64,000 nt of DNA from Casp-actino8 sp964614655 (GTDB lineage: Bacteria > Actinomycetota > Acidimicrobiia > Acidimicrobiales > Ilumatobacteraceae): contig CAZTPF010000003.1 of NCBI GenBank assembly GCA_964614655.1, positions 39,833 through 103,832 on the forward strand, in the 5' to 3' direction. Positions 32,807 to 42,229 of this stretch are shown in pieces. The notes below the pieces were generated by a model. The model worked only from the letters and a program-made list of their open reading frames with translations. It searched no databases and was not told the DNA's origin. A program made the position numbers and the translations under genes. The first letter of the stretch is position 1; every line of letters starts with the position of its first letter.

Positions 32807-34090
32807 ATGACAGAACCATCCCGACGACAGGGATCACCGCGTCGTCGCCGCCGACCTCCCCGACCTGATCAGCCGGCCCGCGACACGACCCAACCCCTCA
32901 CCTCCACGACGTCTCTTCCGCCGGTCCCCACTCCCACGGGGTTCGCCGATCTCGGTGTGCCCGAGGGCATCGACGCCGGACTCGCAGCAGCCGGATTCGC
33001 ACAGCCGTTCGCCATCCAGAAGGAAGCCATTCCGGTCGCGCTGAAGGGTCACGACGTCTGCGGACGGGCCAAGACCGGCTCCGGGAAGACTCTCGCTTTC
33101 GGAGTACCGATGCTCTCGCGGATGTCCGAACGCGCCGAACCGAAACGTCCACTCGGCCTCGTGCTCGTGCCCACCCGTGAACTCGCCATTCAGGTGGCCG
33201 AGGTGCTCGAACCCGTGGCGCGGCATTCGGGTCGCCGAGTCCTCCCGGTGTACGGCGGATCGAGTCGTCATCATCAGATCGACGAACTGGCCAAGGGCAT
33301 CGAACTGGTGGTGGCTACGCCGCTACGTCTGATCGATCTGCTCAAGTCCGACGAGATCGACGTGTCGGGCGTGGAAGTCGTCGTGCTCGACGAAGCCGAC
33401 CGCATGGCCGACGACGGATTCACTCCGCAGGTCGAATGGATCCTTCGCCGCTGTACCGGACGCAATCAGACCATGCTCTTTTCGGCCACCCTCGACGGCG
33501 ACGTCGGGCACTTGATTCGGGCCTACTTGAAGGATCCAGTCGAGGTGGCGATCGATGCTGCGACCGACACCGTCGGCACGATGCATCATCTTTGGTTGGC
33601 GGTCCATCATCTCGACAAGGACAAGGTCGTGTCGTCGATTTCGCGCGGTGCGGGCAAGACGGTGGTGTTCTGTCAGACCAAGCGCGTGTGCGATCGCGTG
33701 GCCGACAACTTGCAGGCGCTCGGCGTGAACGCAGCGGCCATCCACGGCGATCTCGCTCAGCCCACCCGCGAGAAGGCCCTACGTCGTTTCGCCGAGGGAG
33801 ATCTGCACGTGCTGGTGGCCACCGACGTGGCGGCCCGCGGCATCGACATCGACGACATCGCGGCGGTGGTTCATTACGAGCCGGCCAAGGACAACAAGGA
33901 CTATCTCCACCGTTCGGGACGAACCGCCCGAGCCGGCCGAGACGGTTGGGCGGTCACTCTCGTCGAGTACAACCAGCACACTCAGGTCACGTTGTTGCAG
34001 CGCACCATGCGAATGCCCATCACGAAGCCCATCGAGGTGTTCAGCAACAATCCGAAGTTGCTCAACCTCGCCGAGTTCGAGAACGACTGA
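32807..34090 (+). CDS. DEAD-box RNA helicase
   Basis: 427 residues. A basic, Arg-rich N-terminal tail (PRRRRRPPRP) precedes the two RecA domains. Q motif region FAQPFAIQKEAIP, Walker A AKTGSGKT, PTRELA, VLDEADRM, FSATL, and the C-terminal VATDVAARGIDIDDI and HRSGRTARAG motifs are all present. It probably remodels RNA in ribosome assembly or mRNA turnover. TACCCT lies 9 nt before the ATG. Its stop codon touches the convergent leuD stop with no spacer. Confidence 0.94.
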   Translation: MTEPSRRQGSPRRRRRPPRPDQPARDTTQPLTSTTSLPPVPTPTGFADLGVPEGIDAGLAAAGFAQPFAIQKEAIPVALKGHDVCGRAKTGSGKTLAFGVPMLSRMSERAEPKRPLGLVLVPTRELAIQVAEVLEPVARHSGRRVLPVYGGSSRHHQIDELAKGIELVVATPLRLIDLLKSDEIDVSGVEVVVLDEADRMADDGFTPQVEWILRRCTGRNQTMLFSATLDGDVGHLIRAYLKDPVEVAIDAATDTVGTMHHLWLAVHHLDKDKVVSSISRGAGKTVVFCQTKRVCDRVADNLQALGVNAAAIHGDLAQPTREKALRRFAEGDLHVLVATDVAARGIDIDDIAAVVHYEPAKDNKDYLHRSGRTARAGRDGWAVTLVEYNQHTQVTLLQRTMRMPITKPIEVFSNNPKLLNLAEFEND

Positions 34091-34678
34091 TCAGCGAGCG
34101 AGCCAGGCCGGTCGCTTGGCTTCGAAAGCCGCGATCTCGTCGGCGTGCGTGAGTGTGATGCCGATGTCGTCGAGGCCGTTCAGGAAGCGGTGCTGGTTCT
34201 GGGGTTCCATCGGGAACGACTCCGACACGCCGATCGACGGCACTTCGACGATCAGTCGCTCCATGTCGACCACGATCTCGGTCGACTGATCGGCTTCGAT
34301 TGCCGACCAGATCTTCTCGACCACGTCGAGGGGCAAGGCCACGGGAACGAGGCCGTTCTTCGTGCAGTTGTTCCGGAAGATGTCGGAGAAACTCGGTGCG
34401 ATCACGGCGTCGAAGCCATACTGCTGAATCGCCCACACCGCGTGTTCACGACTCGAGCCCACGCCGAACGACGGACCGGCGACGAGAATCGTGGCCCCGG
34501 CGTATCGCTGATCGTTGAGTACGAAGTCGCGGTCGTCGCGCCACGTGGAGAACAGGCCGGCTTCGAAGCCGGTGCGCTCGACACGCTTCAGCCAGTCGGC
34601 CGGAATGATCTGGTCGGTGTCGACGTCGCTTCGTCGCAACGGGATGCCTCGGCCGGTGAGAACTCGAACGCTCTTCAT
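34091..34678 (-). CDS. leuD: 3-Isopropylmalate dehydratase small subunit
   Basis: 195 residues, the swivel domain of isopropylmalate isomerase. SDVDTDQIIPADWLKR and FGVGSSREHAVWA are hallmarks of the family. It works with LeuC to turn 2-isopropylmalate into 3-isopropylmalate. It lies 27 bp behind leuC on the same strand. It is convergent with the helicase with zero spacing, so any terminator must lie within coding sequence. Confidence 0.96.
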   Translation of the reverse strand: MKSVRVLTGRGIPLRRSDVDTDQIIPADWLKRVERTGFEAGLFSTWRDDRDFVLNDQRYAGATILVAGPSFGVGSSREHAVWAIQQYGFDAVIAPSFSDIFRNNCTKNGLVPVALPLDVVEKIWSAIEADQSTEIVVDMERLIVEVPSIGVSESFPMEPQNQHRFLNGLDDIGITLTHADEIAAFEAKRPAWLAR

Positions 34679-34705
34679 GTGATGTCTCCGTTTCGTTCCT
34701 GTGGC

Positions 34706-36109
34706 TCAGGCCAGATCGGTGGGCGTGGCGAAGTGACCGGCCACCGCAGTGGCGGCGGCGACGGCCGGTGACACGAGGTGAGTGCGCCCTCCACGACCCT
34801 GGCGTCCCTCGAAGTTGCGGTTGCTGGTGCTGGCGGCTCGTTCGCCCGGGGCGAGTTTGTCGGGGTTCATGGCCAGACACATGGAGCAGCCAGGTTCACG
34901 CCAGTCGGCGCCGGCGGCCCGGAAGATCTTGTCGAGTCCCTCGGCTTCGGCCTGAGCCTTCACGGCGTGGCTGCCCGGTACCACCATCACTCGCGGCACG
35001 GTGACGGTGCGACCTTCCATCACCTTGGCCGCGGCCCGCAGGTCTTCGATGCGGCTGTTGGTGCACGAGCCGATGAACACGGTGTCGAGCGAGATGTCGC
35101 GAATCCGCTGACCGGGTGCGAGACCCATGTATTCGAGTGCGCGGGCGACGGTCTCTCGGGTGGTGGGATCGGTGAAGTCGTCAGGAGAGGGCACGGCACC
35201 GTCGATTCCGGTCACCTGAGCCGGGTTGGTTCCCCAACTGACGTGCGGCACGAGGGTGGCGGCGTCGAGGCGGACCTCTTTGTCCCACGCGGCGCCCGGG
35301 TCGGACACGAGTCCGCGCCAGGCGTCGAGAGCTTGCTCCCACTGGGCGCCCTTCGGAGCGAACTCGCGCCCCTCGAGATAGGCGAACGTGGTGTCGTCGG
35401 GTGCGATGAGTCCGGCCTTGGCGCCGGCTTCGATGCTCATGTTGCAGATGGTCATCCGGCCTTCCATCGACAGCGATCGGATCGCCGAGCCGCGGTACTC
35501 GATGACGTGACCGATACCGCCGCCGGTTCCGATGTGGCCGATGATGGCGAGGATGACGTCCTTGGCCGTGACGCCGTCGGGAAGCACGCCGTCGACGTCG
35601 ATCGACATCCACTTCGGACGGCTCTGCGGAAGTGTCTGCGTGGCGAGGACGTGTTCCACTTCGCTCGTGCCGATACCGAAGGCGAGCGCGCCGAACGCAC
35701 CGTGGGTGGCGGTGTGGCTGTCGCCGCACACGATCGTCATGCCGGGCAGAGTGCGACCCTGCTCGGGTCCGATCACATGCACGATGCCTTGCCGCGCATC
35801 ACCCATCGAGAACAGGTCGACGCCGAACTCCCGTGCGTTCGCTCGCATGACCTCGACCTGACGCGCCGACACCGGATCGGCGATCGGCAGATGGATGTTC
35901 TCGGTGGGGACGTTGTGATCTTCGGTGGCCACCGTCAGATCGGGGCGCCGAACCGGGCGACCCGACATGCGCAACCCGTCGAAGGCCTGTGGGCTCGTGA
36001 CCTCGTGGACGAGGTGCAGGTCGATGTAGAGGAGGTCGGGCTCACCCGGTGCCGAGTGGACCACGTGCTGGTCCCAGACCTTCTGCGGGAGGGTGGTGGG
36101 TTGGGTCAT
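34706..36109 (-). CDS. leuC: 3-Isopropylmalate dehydratase large subunit
   Basis: 467 residues, aconitase family, carrying the [4Fe-4S] cluster. The three cluster cysteines are in IGSCTNSRIEDL and EPGCSMCLAMN. TIVCGDSHTATHGAFGALAFG is the substrate-site signature. ATG at 36109 has GGAGAG 6 nt upstream; the open frame further upstream runs into the IclR gene. A perfect palindrome (36144-36160) lies between it and the divergent iclR-type gene. Confidence 0.97.
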   Translation of the reverse strand: MTQPTTLPQKVWDQHVVHSAPGEPDLLYIDLHLVHEVTSPQAFDGLRMSGRPVRRPDLTVATEDHNVPTENIHLPIADPVSARQVEVMRANAREFGVDLFSMGDARQGIVHVIGPEQGRTLPGMTIVCGDSHTATHGAFGALAFGIGTSEVEHVLATQTLPQSRPKWMSIDVDGVLPDGVTAKDVILAIIGHIGTGGGIGHVIEYRGSAIRSLSMEGRMTICNMSIEAGAKAGLIAPDDTTFAYLEGREFAPKGAQWEQALDAWRGLVSDPGAAWDKEVRLDAATLVPHVSWGTNPAQVTGIDGAVPSPDDFTDPTTRETVARALEYMGLAPGQRIRDISLDTVFIGSCTNSRIEDLRAAAKVMEGRTVTVPRVMVVPGSHAVKAQAEAEGLDKIFRAAGADWREPGCSMCLAMNPDKLAPGERAASTSNRNFEGRQGRGGRTHLVSPAVAAATAVAGHFATPTDLA

Positions 36110-36143
36110 GAGAACTCTCCTCGTGCGACTCGGAAAAGACGTC

Positions 36144-36160
36144 GTCTCACAATGTGAGAC
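36144..36160. promoter_or_regulatory. 17-bp palindromic operator between leuC and the IclR-type gene
   Basis: GTCTCACA-A-TGTGAGAC, a perfect palindrome. It is 35 bp before leuC and 14 bp before the regulator's ATG, just upstream of the regulator's -10 box (TAGTCT, 36163-36168). The position fits repression of both genes. LtbR/NdgR-type IclR proteins bind between themselves and leuCD in other actinobacteria; identity with their site was not checked. Confidence 0.75.
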
Positions 36161-36174
36161 GCTAGTCTCGCCGA

Positions 36175-36825
36175 ATGGACAGCGTATCGGGCGTCGGTGT
36201 AGTCGACAAGGCGGTCGTCGTCTGGCGCGCCCTTCTCGATCACGGTCCGCTCGGATTGGGCGATCTGACGGCTCGAACCGGTCTGCCACGAGCGACGACT
36301 CACCGATTGGCGGCCGCGCTGGAGGTGCACGGGCTCCTTCGTCGAACCGACGACGGTCGGTACGCACTCGGCCGGTGGCTCACCACTCTCGGGCGGGCCG
36401 CCACCGAATCGGATTCGTTCGTCGAACGAGCCCGTCCGATTCTCGAACGCCTGAGGACCGACACCGGTGAGAGCGTTCAGCTGTACGTGCGCGAGGGCGA
36501 CGTACGTCGCTGTGTCCTGTCGCTGCAGTCGCCGCACGGATTGCGGTGGATCGTTCCCGAAGGTTCACTGCTACCTCTCGGGGCCGGCTCGGCCGGGCAC
36601 GTGCTCCTCGGTGAAGACGTCGGACGAGCCGGTTGGGTGCAGTCGGTCGGCGAACGTGAGGCGGGCGTGGCCTCGGTGAGCGCTCCGGTTCGCGACACCT
36701 CCGGAACCGTCGGTGCCGCAGTGAGCGTCAGCGGTCCGATCGAGAGACTGTCGACTCAACCAGGTCGACGTTTCGGCGCTCGAGTCGTGAGCGCGGCAGT
36801 CGAACTCGAACACACGCTCATCTGA
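36175..36825 (+). CDS. IclR-family transcriptional regulator of leuCD
   Basis: 216 residues. A winged helix-turn-helix (about 10-62, LGLGDLTARTGLPRATTHRL) is followed by the IclR effector domain (GESVQLYVREGDVRRCVLSLQS). It is somewhat short for the family (~250), mainly in the C-terminal part. TAGTCT lies 6 nt before the ATG, so it is leaderless. Divergence from leuCD and the palindrome between them match the LtbR/NdgR regulators known from Corynebacterium and Streptomyces; the effector is inferred to be leucine or an intermediate. Confidence 0.88.
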   Translation: MDSVSGVGVVDKAVVVWRALLDHGPLGLGDLTARTGLPRATTHRLAAALEVHGLLRRTDDGRYALGRWLTTLGRAATESDSFVERARPILERLRTDTGESVQLYVREGDVRRCVLSLQSPHGLRWIVPEGSLLPLGAGSAGHVLLGEDVGRAGWVQSVGEREAGVASVSAPVRDTSGTVGAAVSVSGPIERLSTQPGRRFGARVVSAAVELEHTLI

Positions 36826-36864
36826 TTCGTCGCCCCTCGACGGCGGTCGAGTCCACACTCGGGC

Positions 36865-37371
36865 ATGAGTCCGAAACCCCACCCTTCTTCGTCGTCTCCG
36901 TTGTCGTTGCGTGTCGCCCAATGGGTCGACGCCGACCTCGACGAGACCCTCGACGAAACCCTTCGTTATCGAGCGTCACGAGTGTTCGCGATCCACGACG
37001 GCGAACATGGATTCGTTCGTGAACTCGTCGACTGCGACGCCGATCCGTACGCCTTGATCACTCGACTTCCACCCATTGTCGACTTCGATGCCGCGTGTCT
37101 CGTCATGACCGGCTGGATGACGCCGCTCGACGACGACGATGCCGGCGATGACGACGATGATTTCGGCGACGAGCCGTTGAAGTTTCGAGTGCGGCTCACG
37201 GCGGCGGTGTCGGATGAAGGAGTGGCCGTCGTCGTACGTCGATGGGAGGGCGGGGAATGGTCGGATTCCTTCGCCGACGGAGGTGAAGGAGCCTTTCCTG
37301 ACGCGCTGCGTACGTGGTGGTCGAAGATCGACGAAGTCAGAAGGTCGCCAGAAGATCGATCACGACGATGA
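36865..37371 (+). CDS. Acidic hypothetical protein
   Basis: 168 residues, no family recognised. Notable for an aspartate-rich stretch near the middle (DDDDAGDDDDDFGDEP) and a C-terminal half with PLKFRVRLTAAVSDEGVAVVVRRW, which looks like beta strands. No signal peptide or membrane segment. Codon use is like its neighbours. The last 35 bp overlap the convergent FKBP gene. Confidence 0.65.
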   Translation: MSPKPHPSSSSPLSLRVAQWVDADLDETLDETLRYRASRVFAIHDGEHGFVRELVDCDADPYALITRLPPIVDFDAACLVMTGWMTPLDDDDAGDDDDDFGDEPLKFRVRLTAAVSDEGVAVVVRRWEGGEWSDSFADGGEGAFPDALRTWWSKIDEVRRSPEDRSRR

Positions 37372-38227
37372 GATCGATCTCGGCCGGGAGTCCGATCTCG
37401 GACTGACCCTCGGCGCCCCAGGCGTCCTCGAATGGCACCTGCAGCTGCCGACGTCCACCGACCTTCATGCCTTGGATGCCTTCCACGAGTCCGGGCAGGG
37501 TTCCACCTTCGGTCAGTTCGAAGCTGAGGGGCTGAGGTGAGGACCAGGTGCTCGTGACCTGGGCGGCGGTGTCGGCCCGAAACGCCACGAGGTGCAGCAC
37601 GGCTTTGGCACCGGCTTCGGCCTCGGCTCCGTCGCCGACGACGAGGTCGGTGATCAGGAGTTCGCCCACGTTGTCGGCCGGCGCGATGTCGACCGCCGGT
37701 TCGCCGGCAGCGTCGGTGGCTGGCACCACGGCGATCATGTCGACCACGAACGAGATCGCCGAGTCGGGCGGAATGGCGTCGCCAGCGCCTTGTGAGCCGT
37801 AGGCGAGATCGGCGGGAATGTCGAGTTGACGTCGCCCGCCGGCCTGCATGCCGACGAGACCCTCGTCCCAGCCCTTGATCACCATGCCCATACCGAGTGT
37901 CACGACGAACGGGTCACTGCCGTAGTTGCCGTCGAATCGAGTGCCGTCGGCGCTGAGCACACCCACGTAGTTGACGAACACCGTGTCGCCGTCGGCGGCG
38001 GCCGGACCGTCACCGACCGTGATGTCGGTGGTCACCAACGTGGTGGGAATCTGCGACGGCAAGTCCACCTCGGGTTCGTCGGCGTCCATGATCGGATCTT
38101 CGACGAGAGTCAGTTCGTTCGCGGTGTCGTCGGAATCGACGTTCGACGAGGAGTCATCACCGTTTCCACACGCCGCGACGACGAGAACGAGAGCGGCGAC
38201 GGAGGCGAGAGAACGGCGAGGCGACAT
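37337..38227 (-). CDS. Lipoprotein with tandem FKBP-type peptidyl-prolyl isomerase domains
   Basis: 296 residues. The signal peptide ends in a lipobox (LVVAAC, Cys about residue 20), so it is anchored outside the membrane. Domain 1 (about 65-165) is a good FKBP: GDTVFVNYVGVLSADGTRFD, IKGWDEGLVGMQAGGRRQLDIP, LAYGSQGAG. Domain 2 (about 185-295) is divergent, with FELTEGGTLPGLVEGIQGMKVGGRRQLQVP but a changed core, and may not be active. Likely a folding helper for secreted proteins. TAGTGT is 7 nt before the ATG. Confidence 0.9.
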   Translation of the reverse strand: MSPRRSLASVAALVLVVAACGNGDDSSSNVDSDDTANELTLVEDPIMDADEPEVDLPSQIPTTLVTTDITVGDGPAAADGDTVFVNYVGVLSADGTRFDGNYGSDPFVVTLGMGMVIKGWDEGLVGMQAGGRRQLDIPADLAYGSQGAGDAIPPDSAISFVVDMIAVVPATDAAGEPAVDIAPADNVGELLITDLVVGDGAEAEAGAKAVLHLVAFRADTAAQVTSTWSSPQPLSFELTEGGTLPGLVEGIQGMKVGGRRQLQVPFEDAWGAEGQSEIGLPAEIDLIVVIDLLATF

Positions 38228-38237
38228 CTGGCCGACA

Positions 38238-39713
38238 CTAGTGGTGCGCCGAGGCCCACCGGGCTTCGGCCTCACCGAGTGCGGTCGAGGGTGCGGCACC
38301 GACGAACGGCCAGAGCTCTTCGGCGATGCGTCGATAATTGCCGCGGGCACCGAGTTCACCGAGGATCGCGTACAGACCGAGATTGATTCGCTGGATGAAG
38401 ACGAAGGCCTTCGGAACCGTGGCGTACTGGGCGATCGGACTCGAACGATCGAAGGTGTGGCGAACGATGCCACTCGCGTACGACGGAGTCCAGACGATCT
38501 CGCGGTCGGCCGTCACCGGCTCGTAGAAACGACCGAAATAGGTGCCGACGTCGACGGTCGACACGGGCGCGCCGGGCTTCAACATGCCCGAGTCCTCGAG
38601 AACCGTACGGAACTTCGGAATGTCGCGTTCGTAAGCCGCCGAACTCACCATGGCGATGAACGTTCGCATCTCGTCGTCGGTGAAGTGCTTCACCAGTCCG
38701 AAGTCGAGGAAAGTGACCGAACCGTCCTCGTGGAACAGGTAGTTACCCGGATGCGGATCTCCGTTGAACTTGTGCATTCCGTAGAGACTCCGGAAGACGA
38801 AGCGAAACAACGTCTCTCCGACGCGGTCTCGATAGTCCTGGTCTTGCTCCTTGACCCACGACCACGAGTGACCGGCGACGAGTTCGGTGGTGAGAACGCG
38901 GCTCGTCGACAGATCGGAGTACACGCGCGGAACCTTGATGAAGGGATGGCCGGCAAACCAGTCGGCGAAGATCGACTGGTTGCGTGCCTCTTGCGTGTAG
39001 TCGAGCTCTTCTCGGATTCGCGACTTCACCTCGTCGACCATTTCGGACGGATCGAGGCCGCTGAAACCTTGTTGCAGCAGGAAGCCGAGAAGGTCGGCAT
39101 TCTTCAAGTCGGACTCGATCGCCTGATCGACCCCGGGATACTGAACTTTCACGGCGACGGCGCGTTCGACACCGTCGACGAGTACCACGGCACGATGCAC
39201 CTGCCCGATCGACGCGGCGGCGATGGGATCGGGATCCCATTCGAGGAACAACTCGTCGGGAGCGCCACCGAGCTCGCGTTCGATCACGTCGGCCGCCAAC
39301 TCTGGTGCCATTGGCGGCGCACTTGACTGGAGTTGTGAGAGCGCCGCTCGGAGAGGAGCGGGCAGCCCTTCGTCGAGGTAGCTCGCCATCTGACCGAGCT
39401 TCATGAGGGCGCCCTTCATGTCGCCGAGTCGCTCGCTGACGTGTTGGGCCGACTTCAACTCGGTCTCACGGTCGATTTCGACACGTCGTTCGGCCGATGC
39501 GAACACCTTGCGAGCCGACGCAGTGGCGTAGGTGGCACCGACCTTCACACCGAGTCGTGCCAGGTCTCCGTTGCGAGCGGCGAAGGTTCCGCGTCGGATG
39601 GCCGAGGTCGGCGACGCGGAGTCGGACCGACGACGCCGCAGCACAGCACGAAGTCCGGTCCCGAGTAGAGCGGCGCCAAGCGCGAGAACGAGGAATCGCC
39701 GGAGCGTCCTCAT
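38238..39713 (-). CDS. ABC1/UbiB-family atypical kinase-like protein
   Basis: 491 residues. An N-terminal hydrophobic segment (RRFLVLALGAALLGTGL) is followed by the KxGQ motif (MKLGQMASYLDE), AAASIGQVH, a VAVKVQYPG lysine strand, NGDPHPGNYLF and LDFG, the full ABC1 set. These proteins have ATPase activity and are tied to quinone or lipid metabolism. An actinobacterium would normally use menaquinone, so a ubiquinone role is unlikely. Start chosen at the ATG that overlaps the hydrolase stop (ATGA). Confidence 0.9.
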   Translation of the reverse strand: MRTLRRFLVLALGAALLGTGLRAVLRRRRSDSASPTSAIRRGTFAARNGDLARLGVKVGATYATASARKVFASAERRVEIDRETELKSAQHVSERLGDMKGALMKLGQMASYLDEGLPAPLRAALSQLQSSAPPMAPELAADVIERELGGAPDELFLEWDPDPIAAASIGQVHRAVVLVDGVERAVAVKVQYPGVDQAIESDLKNADLLGFLLQQGFSGLDPSEMVDEVKSRIREELDYTQEARNQSIFADWFAGHPFIKVPRVYSDLSTSRVLTTELVAGHSWSWVKEQDQDYRDRVGETLFRFVFRSLYGMHKFNGDPHPGNYLFHEDGSVTFLDFGLVKHFTDDEMRTFIAMVSSAAYERDIPKFRTVLEDSGMLKPGAPVSTVDVGTYFGRFYEPVTADREIVWTPSYASGIVRHTFDRSSPIAQYATVPKAFVFIQRINLGLYAILGELGARGNYRRIAEELWPFVGAAPSTALGEAEARWASAHH

Positions 39714-40591
39714 GCCGGAGTCGACAGGTGGTCGGTCGATCCGGTCCGTCGACGCACCGAGTGCACACCGTCGACGATGAAGCGAGCCATGCGGTCGGCG
39801 TGGGCGACGATCGCATCGTGTTCGGCATCGATACGCACCGCTTCGGCGTCGGGAATACGCGTGAAGAGATCGAGCTGGCGGTACGTGGGGATGACGGGGT
39901 CGCGCAATGTGACCACGTGCGAGGTGGGGACGTCGATCTCGTGCAACCAATCACCGGCCGAGAACGAGCCGATCGCGTGGCCGGCTTCGAGGACCATGCG
40001 CCAATCGTGCAGTTCGACCTGGCTCATGGCCCACGGCCCCCACTTCTCGGCCTTGCGACGCAGGAACACGCGCTCGGTGAGCCACTCCTTCGTGCTCTCG
40101 GGTGTGAGTCGGGCCAACGCGCCGAGTCCGGTGAGACCGAGGAAGCTCATGCGTTCGGCGCGACTGTGGGCGAAGCTTCCGGCGGTCGCGCAGAGCACCA
40201 GACCATCGACGATCGGACGGTGACGACGCCACATGAGGAGGGCGATCGGACCACCCATCGAGTAGCCGACCGGAATCACCGATCGGAGTCCGAGTTCGTC
40301 GACGAGGCATGCGGCATCGTCGGCGCAATCGGCCAAGCGGAACGGCTTCCGGGTTCGGATCCCGAGGCCGTGGCCGCGGTGATCCATGGCGACGACGCGG
40401 AAGTGTCGGCCGAGGGTTTCGTACACACCGAACCAGTTGAGGTCGGCAGTCGCAGTCCAGCCGTGCAGCAGGAGAACGGTTGGCGCGTCGGCGGACGGAC
40501 CGGGCAATTCGCGAACGAAGGTGGTGCCACGGCCGGGGAGGTCGATGGTTCGACCGGGAGGAAGAGGGGGGATTCCGTGCTCGTCGCTCAC
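39710..40591 (-). CDS. Alpha/beta hydrolase
   Basis: 293 residues. Oxyanion segment LLLHGWTATADLNW, nucleophile elbow GYSMGG, an acid near LRDPVIPTYRQ and the His in DAEHDAIVAHADR. No signal peptide. Possibly an esterase or lipase on lipid-like substrates; not assignable further. GTG start; the stop overlaps the UbiB-like gene start by 4 bp, so they form an operon. Confidence 0.85.
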   Translation of the reverse strand: MSDEHGIPPLPPGRTIDLPGRGTTFVRELPGPSADAPTVLLLHGWTATADLNWFGVYETLGRHFRVVAMDHRGHGLGIRTRKPFRLADCADDAACLVDELGLRSVIPVGYSMGGPIALLMWRRHRPIVDGLVLCATAGSFAHSRAERMSFLGLTGLGALARLTPESTKEWLTERVFLRRKAEKWGPWAMSQVELHDWRMVLEAGHAIGSFSAGDWLHEIDVPTSHVVTLRDPVIPTYRQLDLFTRIPDAEAVRIDAEHDAIVAHADRMARFIVDGVHSVRRRTGSTDHLSTPA

Positions 40592-40609
40592 GATGAAGTC
40601 ACCACGTGA

Positions 40610-41080
40610 TCAGGGAAGTTCGACGCTGATGACGACGACCGACAGTTCGTGTCCGTTCGGTGTCGTGTAACTGCACGTCTCGTTGACCGCTTTGCCCGTG
40701 ATGGCCTTCCCGAGAGCGGACTCGGGGGTCATGGTGGCGGCACCTTCGTACTGCTCTTCGTGCGAGCCGAGGTAGTACGTCTCGGGTTCGTCGCCGTCGA
40801 TCGAGATCGTCACGAGCTTTCCGGGACCAACTTTGTCACCGTCGTCGGCTTCGACGATCTCGTAGTTTTCGAGGATCGACTCGAGGTGGCGGATCCGGCC
40901 CTCCATGTGGCCCTGCTCGTCCTTGGCGGCGTGGTAGTCGCCGTTCTCGGAGAGATCGCCGAGCTCGCGAGCCCGCTCGATCTTCTCGGCGACCTCGATC
41001 CGGCCACGCGTGGTGAGGTCGGCGTGCTCGGCTTGCAAGCGCTCGAGCGCCGTGCGTGTGAGGTGGTGGACCTTGGCCAT
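40610..41080 (-). CDS. greA: Transcription elongation factor GreA
   Basis: 156 residues. An N-terminal coiled-coil hairpin carries the catalytic acidic tip (GDLSENGDYHAAKDEQ), and a C-terminal FKBP-like domain follows (GSHEEQYEGAATMTPESALGKAI). It stimulates RNA cleavage by backtracked RNA polymerase. ATG with TACCCT 7 nt upstream (leaderless). It is divergent from leuB. Confidence 0.96.
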   Translation of the reverse strand: MAKVHHLTRTALERLQAEHADLTTRGRIEVAEKIERARELGDLSENGDYHAAKDEQGHMEGRIRHLESILENYEIVEADDGDKVGPGKLVTISIDGDEPETYYLGSHEEQYEGAATMTPESALGKAITGKAVNETCSYTTPNGHELSVVVISVELP

Positions 41081-41164
41081 GACGAACAGGGTAACGGTGG
41101 TTTCGGTAGGCCGAGATGGCGGAACCCGACGAATGTCACGGGCTTCGCCCTACGCTGGGGAGCC

Positions 41165-42175
41165 GTGACACGCCAAGACGCAAAGACGCACAAGGTCGCA
41201 GTGATCGGCGGCGACGGCATCGGACCCGAGGTGACAGCGGTCGCTCTCGACGTGGTGCGCACCGCCGGAGTCGACGTGGCCACCACCGACTTCGACCTCG
41301 GAGGAGCGCGCTATTTGCGCGACGGCGAGATCCTGTCCGACGAGACGCTGAACAGCCTGCGTGCCTTCGACGCCATTCTTCTCGGAGCCGTCGGAACGCC
41401 CGACGTCCCCCCGGGGGTGATCGAGCGCGGGCTGCTGCTGAAGATGCGTTTCGAGCTCGATCTCTACGTGAACCAGCGACCGTTCGTCGGAACGGCACCC
41501 GGCCATTCGACCCCGCACGATTTCGTCGTGATCCGCGAGAACACCGAAGGGCCGTACGTCGGCGAAGGAGGGGTCCTGCGTCGGGGCACTCCGCACGAGG
41601 TGGCCACTCAGGGGAGTGTGAACACTCGCATGGGTGTCGAACGCTGCATCCGCTACGCCTTCGAGCTGGCGTCCACTCGCGAACGCAAGCACGTGACTCT
41701 CGTGCACAAGACCAACGTCCTCACCTTCGCCGGCAACCTCTGGGAGCGCACCTTCCAGGAGGTGGCGGCCGAGTATCCGAAGGTCGGCACGGCCTACAAC
41801 CACGTCGACGCGGCCTGCATCTATTTCGTCCAGGATCCGCACCGCTACGACGTGATCGTCACCGACAATCTGTTCGGCGACATCCTCACCGACCTCGGTG
41901 GTGCGGTGTCGGGCGGGATCGGCCTCGCGTCGTCGGCCAACCTCAACCCGGCCCGGACCGGCCCGAGCATGTTCGAACCGGTCCATGGTTCGGCCCCCGA
42001 CATCGTCGGTACCGGCAAGGCCAACCCGACCGCTGCCATTCTCTCAGCGGCGCTCATGCTCGACTTCCTCGGTGAGTCGGCCGCCGCCGAACGAATTCGC
42101 GCCGCGTGCGCCGAGCCGGTGTCGGGTTCCACGACCGAGATCGGCCGTGCCATCGCCGCACGAATCTCGGCCTGA
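41165..42175 (+). CDS. leuB: 3-Isopropylmalate dehydrogenase
   Basis: 336 residues. It oxidises and decarboxylates 3-isopropylmalate with NAD. N-terminal VAVIGGDGIGPEV, substrate-site RFELDLYVNQRP and ENTEGPYVGEGG, VHKTNVL, DNLFGDILTDLGG and FEPVHGSAPDIVG are all present. GTG start at 41165 with GGGGAG about 2 nt upstream; the frame stays open upstream but reads antisense to greA. It is followed by ilvE after 54 bp, likely one operon. No leader peptide was found upstream. Confidence 0.94.
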   Translation: MTRQDAKTHKVAVIGGDGIGPEVTAVALDVVRTAGVDVATTDFDLGGARYLRDGEILSDETLNSLRAFDAILLGAVGTPDVPPGVIERGLLLKMRFELDLYVNQRPFVGTAPGHSTPHDFVVIRENTEGPYVGEGGVLRRGTPHEVATQGSVNTRMGVERCIRYAFELASTRERKHVTLVHKTNVLTFAGNLWERTFQEVAAEYPKVGTAYNHVDAACIYFVQDPHRYDVIVTDNLFGDILTDLGGAVSGGIGLASSANLNPARTGPSMFEPVHGSAPDIVGTGKANPTAAILSAALMLDFLGESAAAERIRAACAEPVSGSTTEIGRAIAARISA

Positions 42176-42229
42176 ACGCGAAGTCCGCTCAACTAATCTC
42201 GCCCTCACGCCCGCGAAACGGAGAACGAC

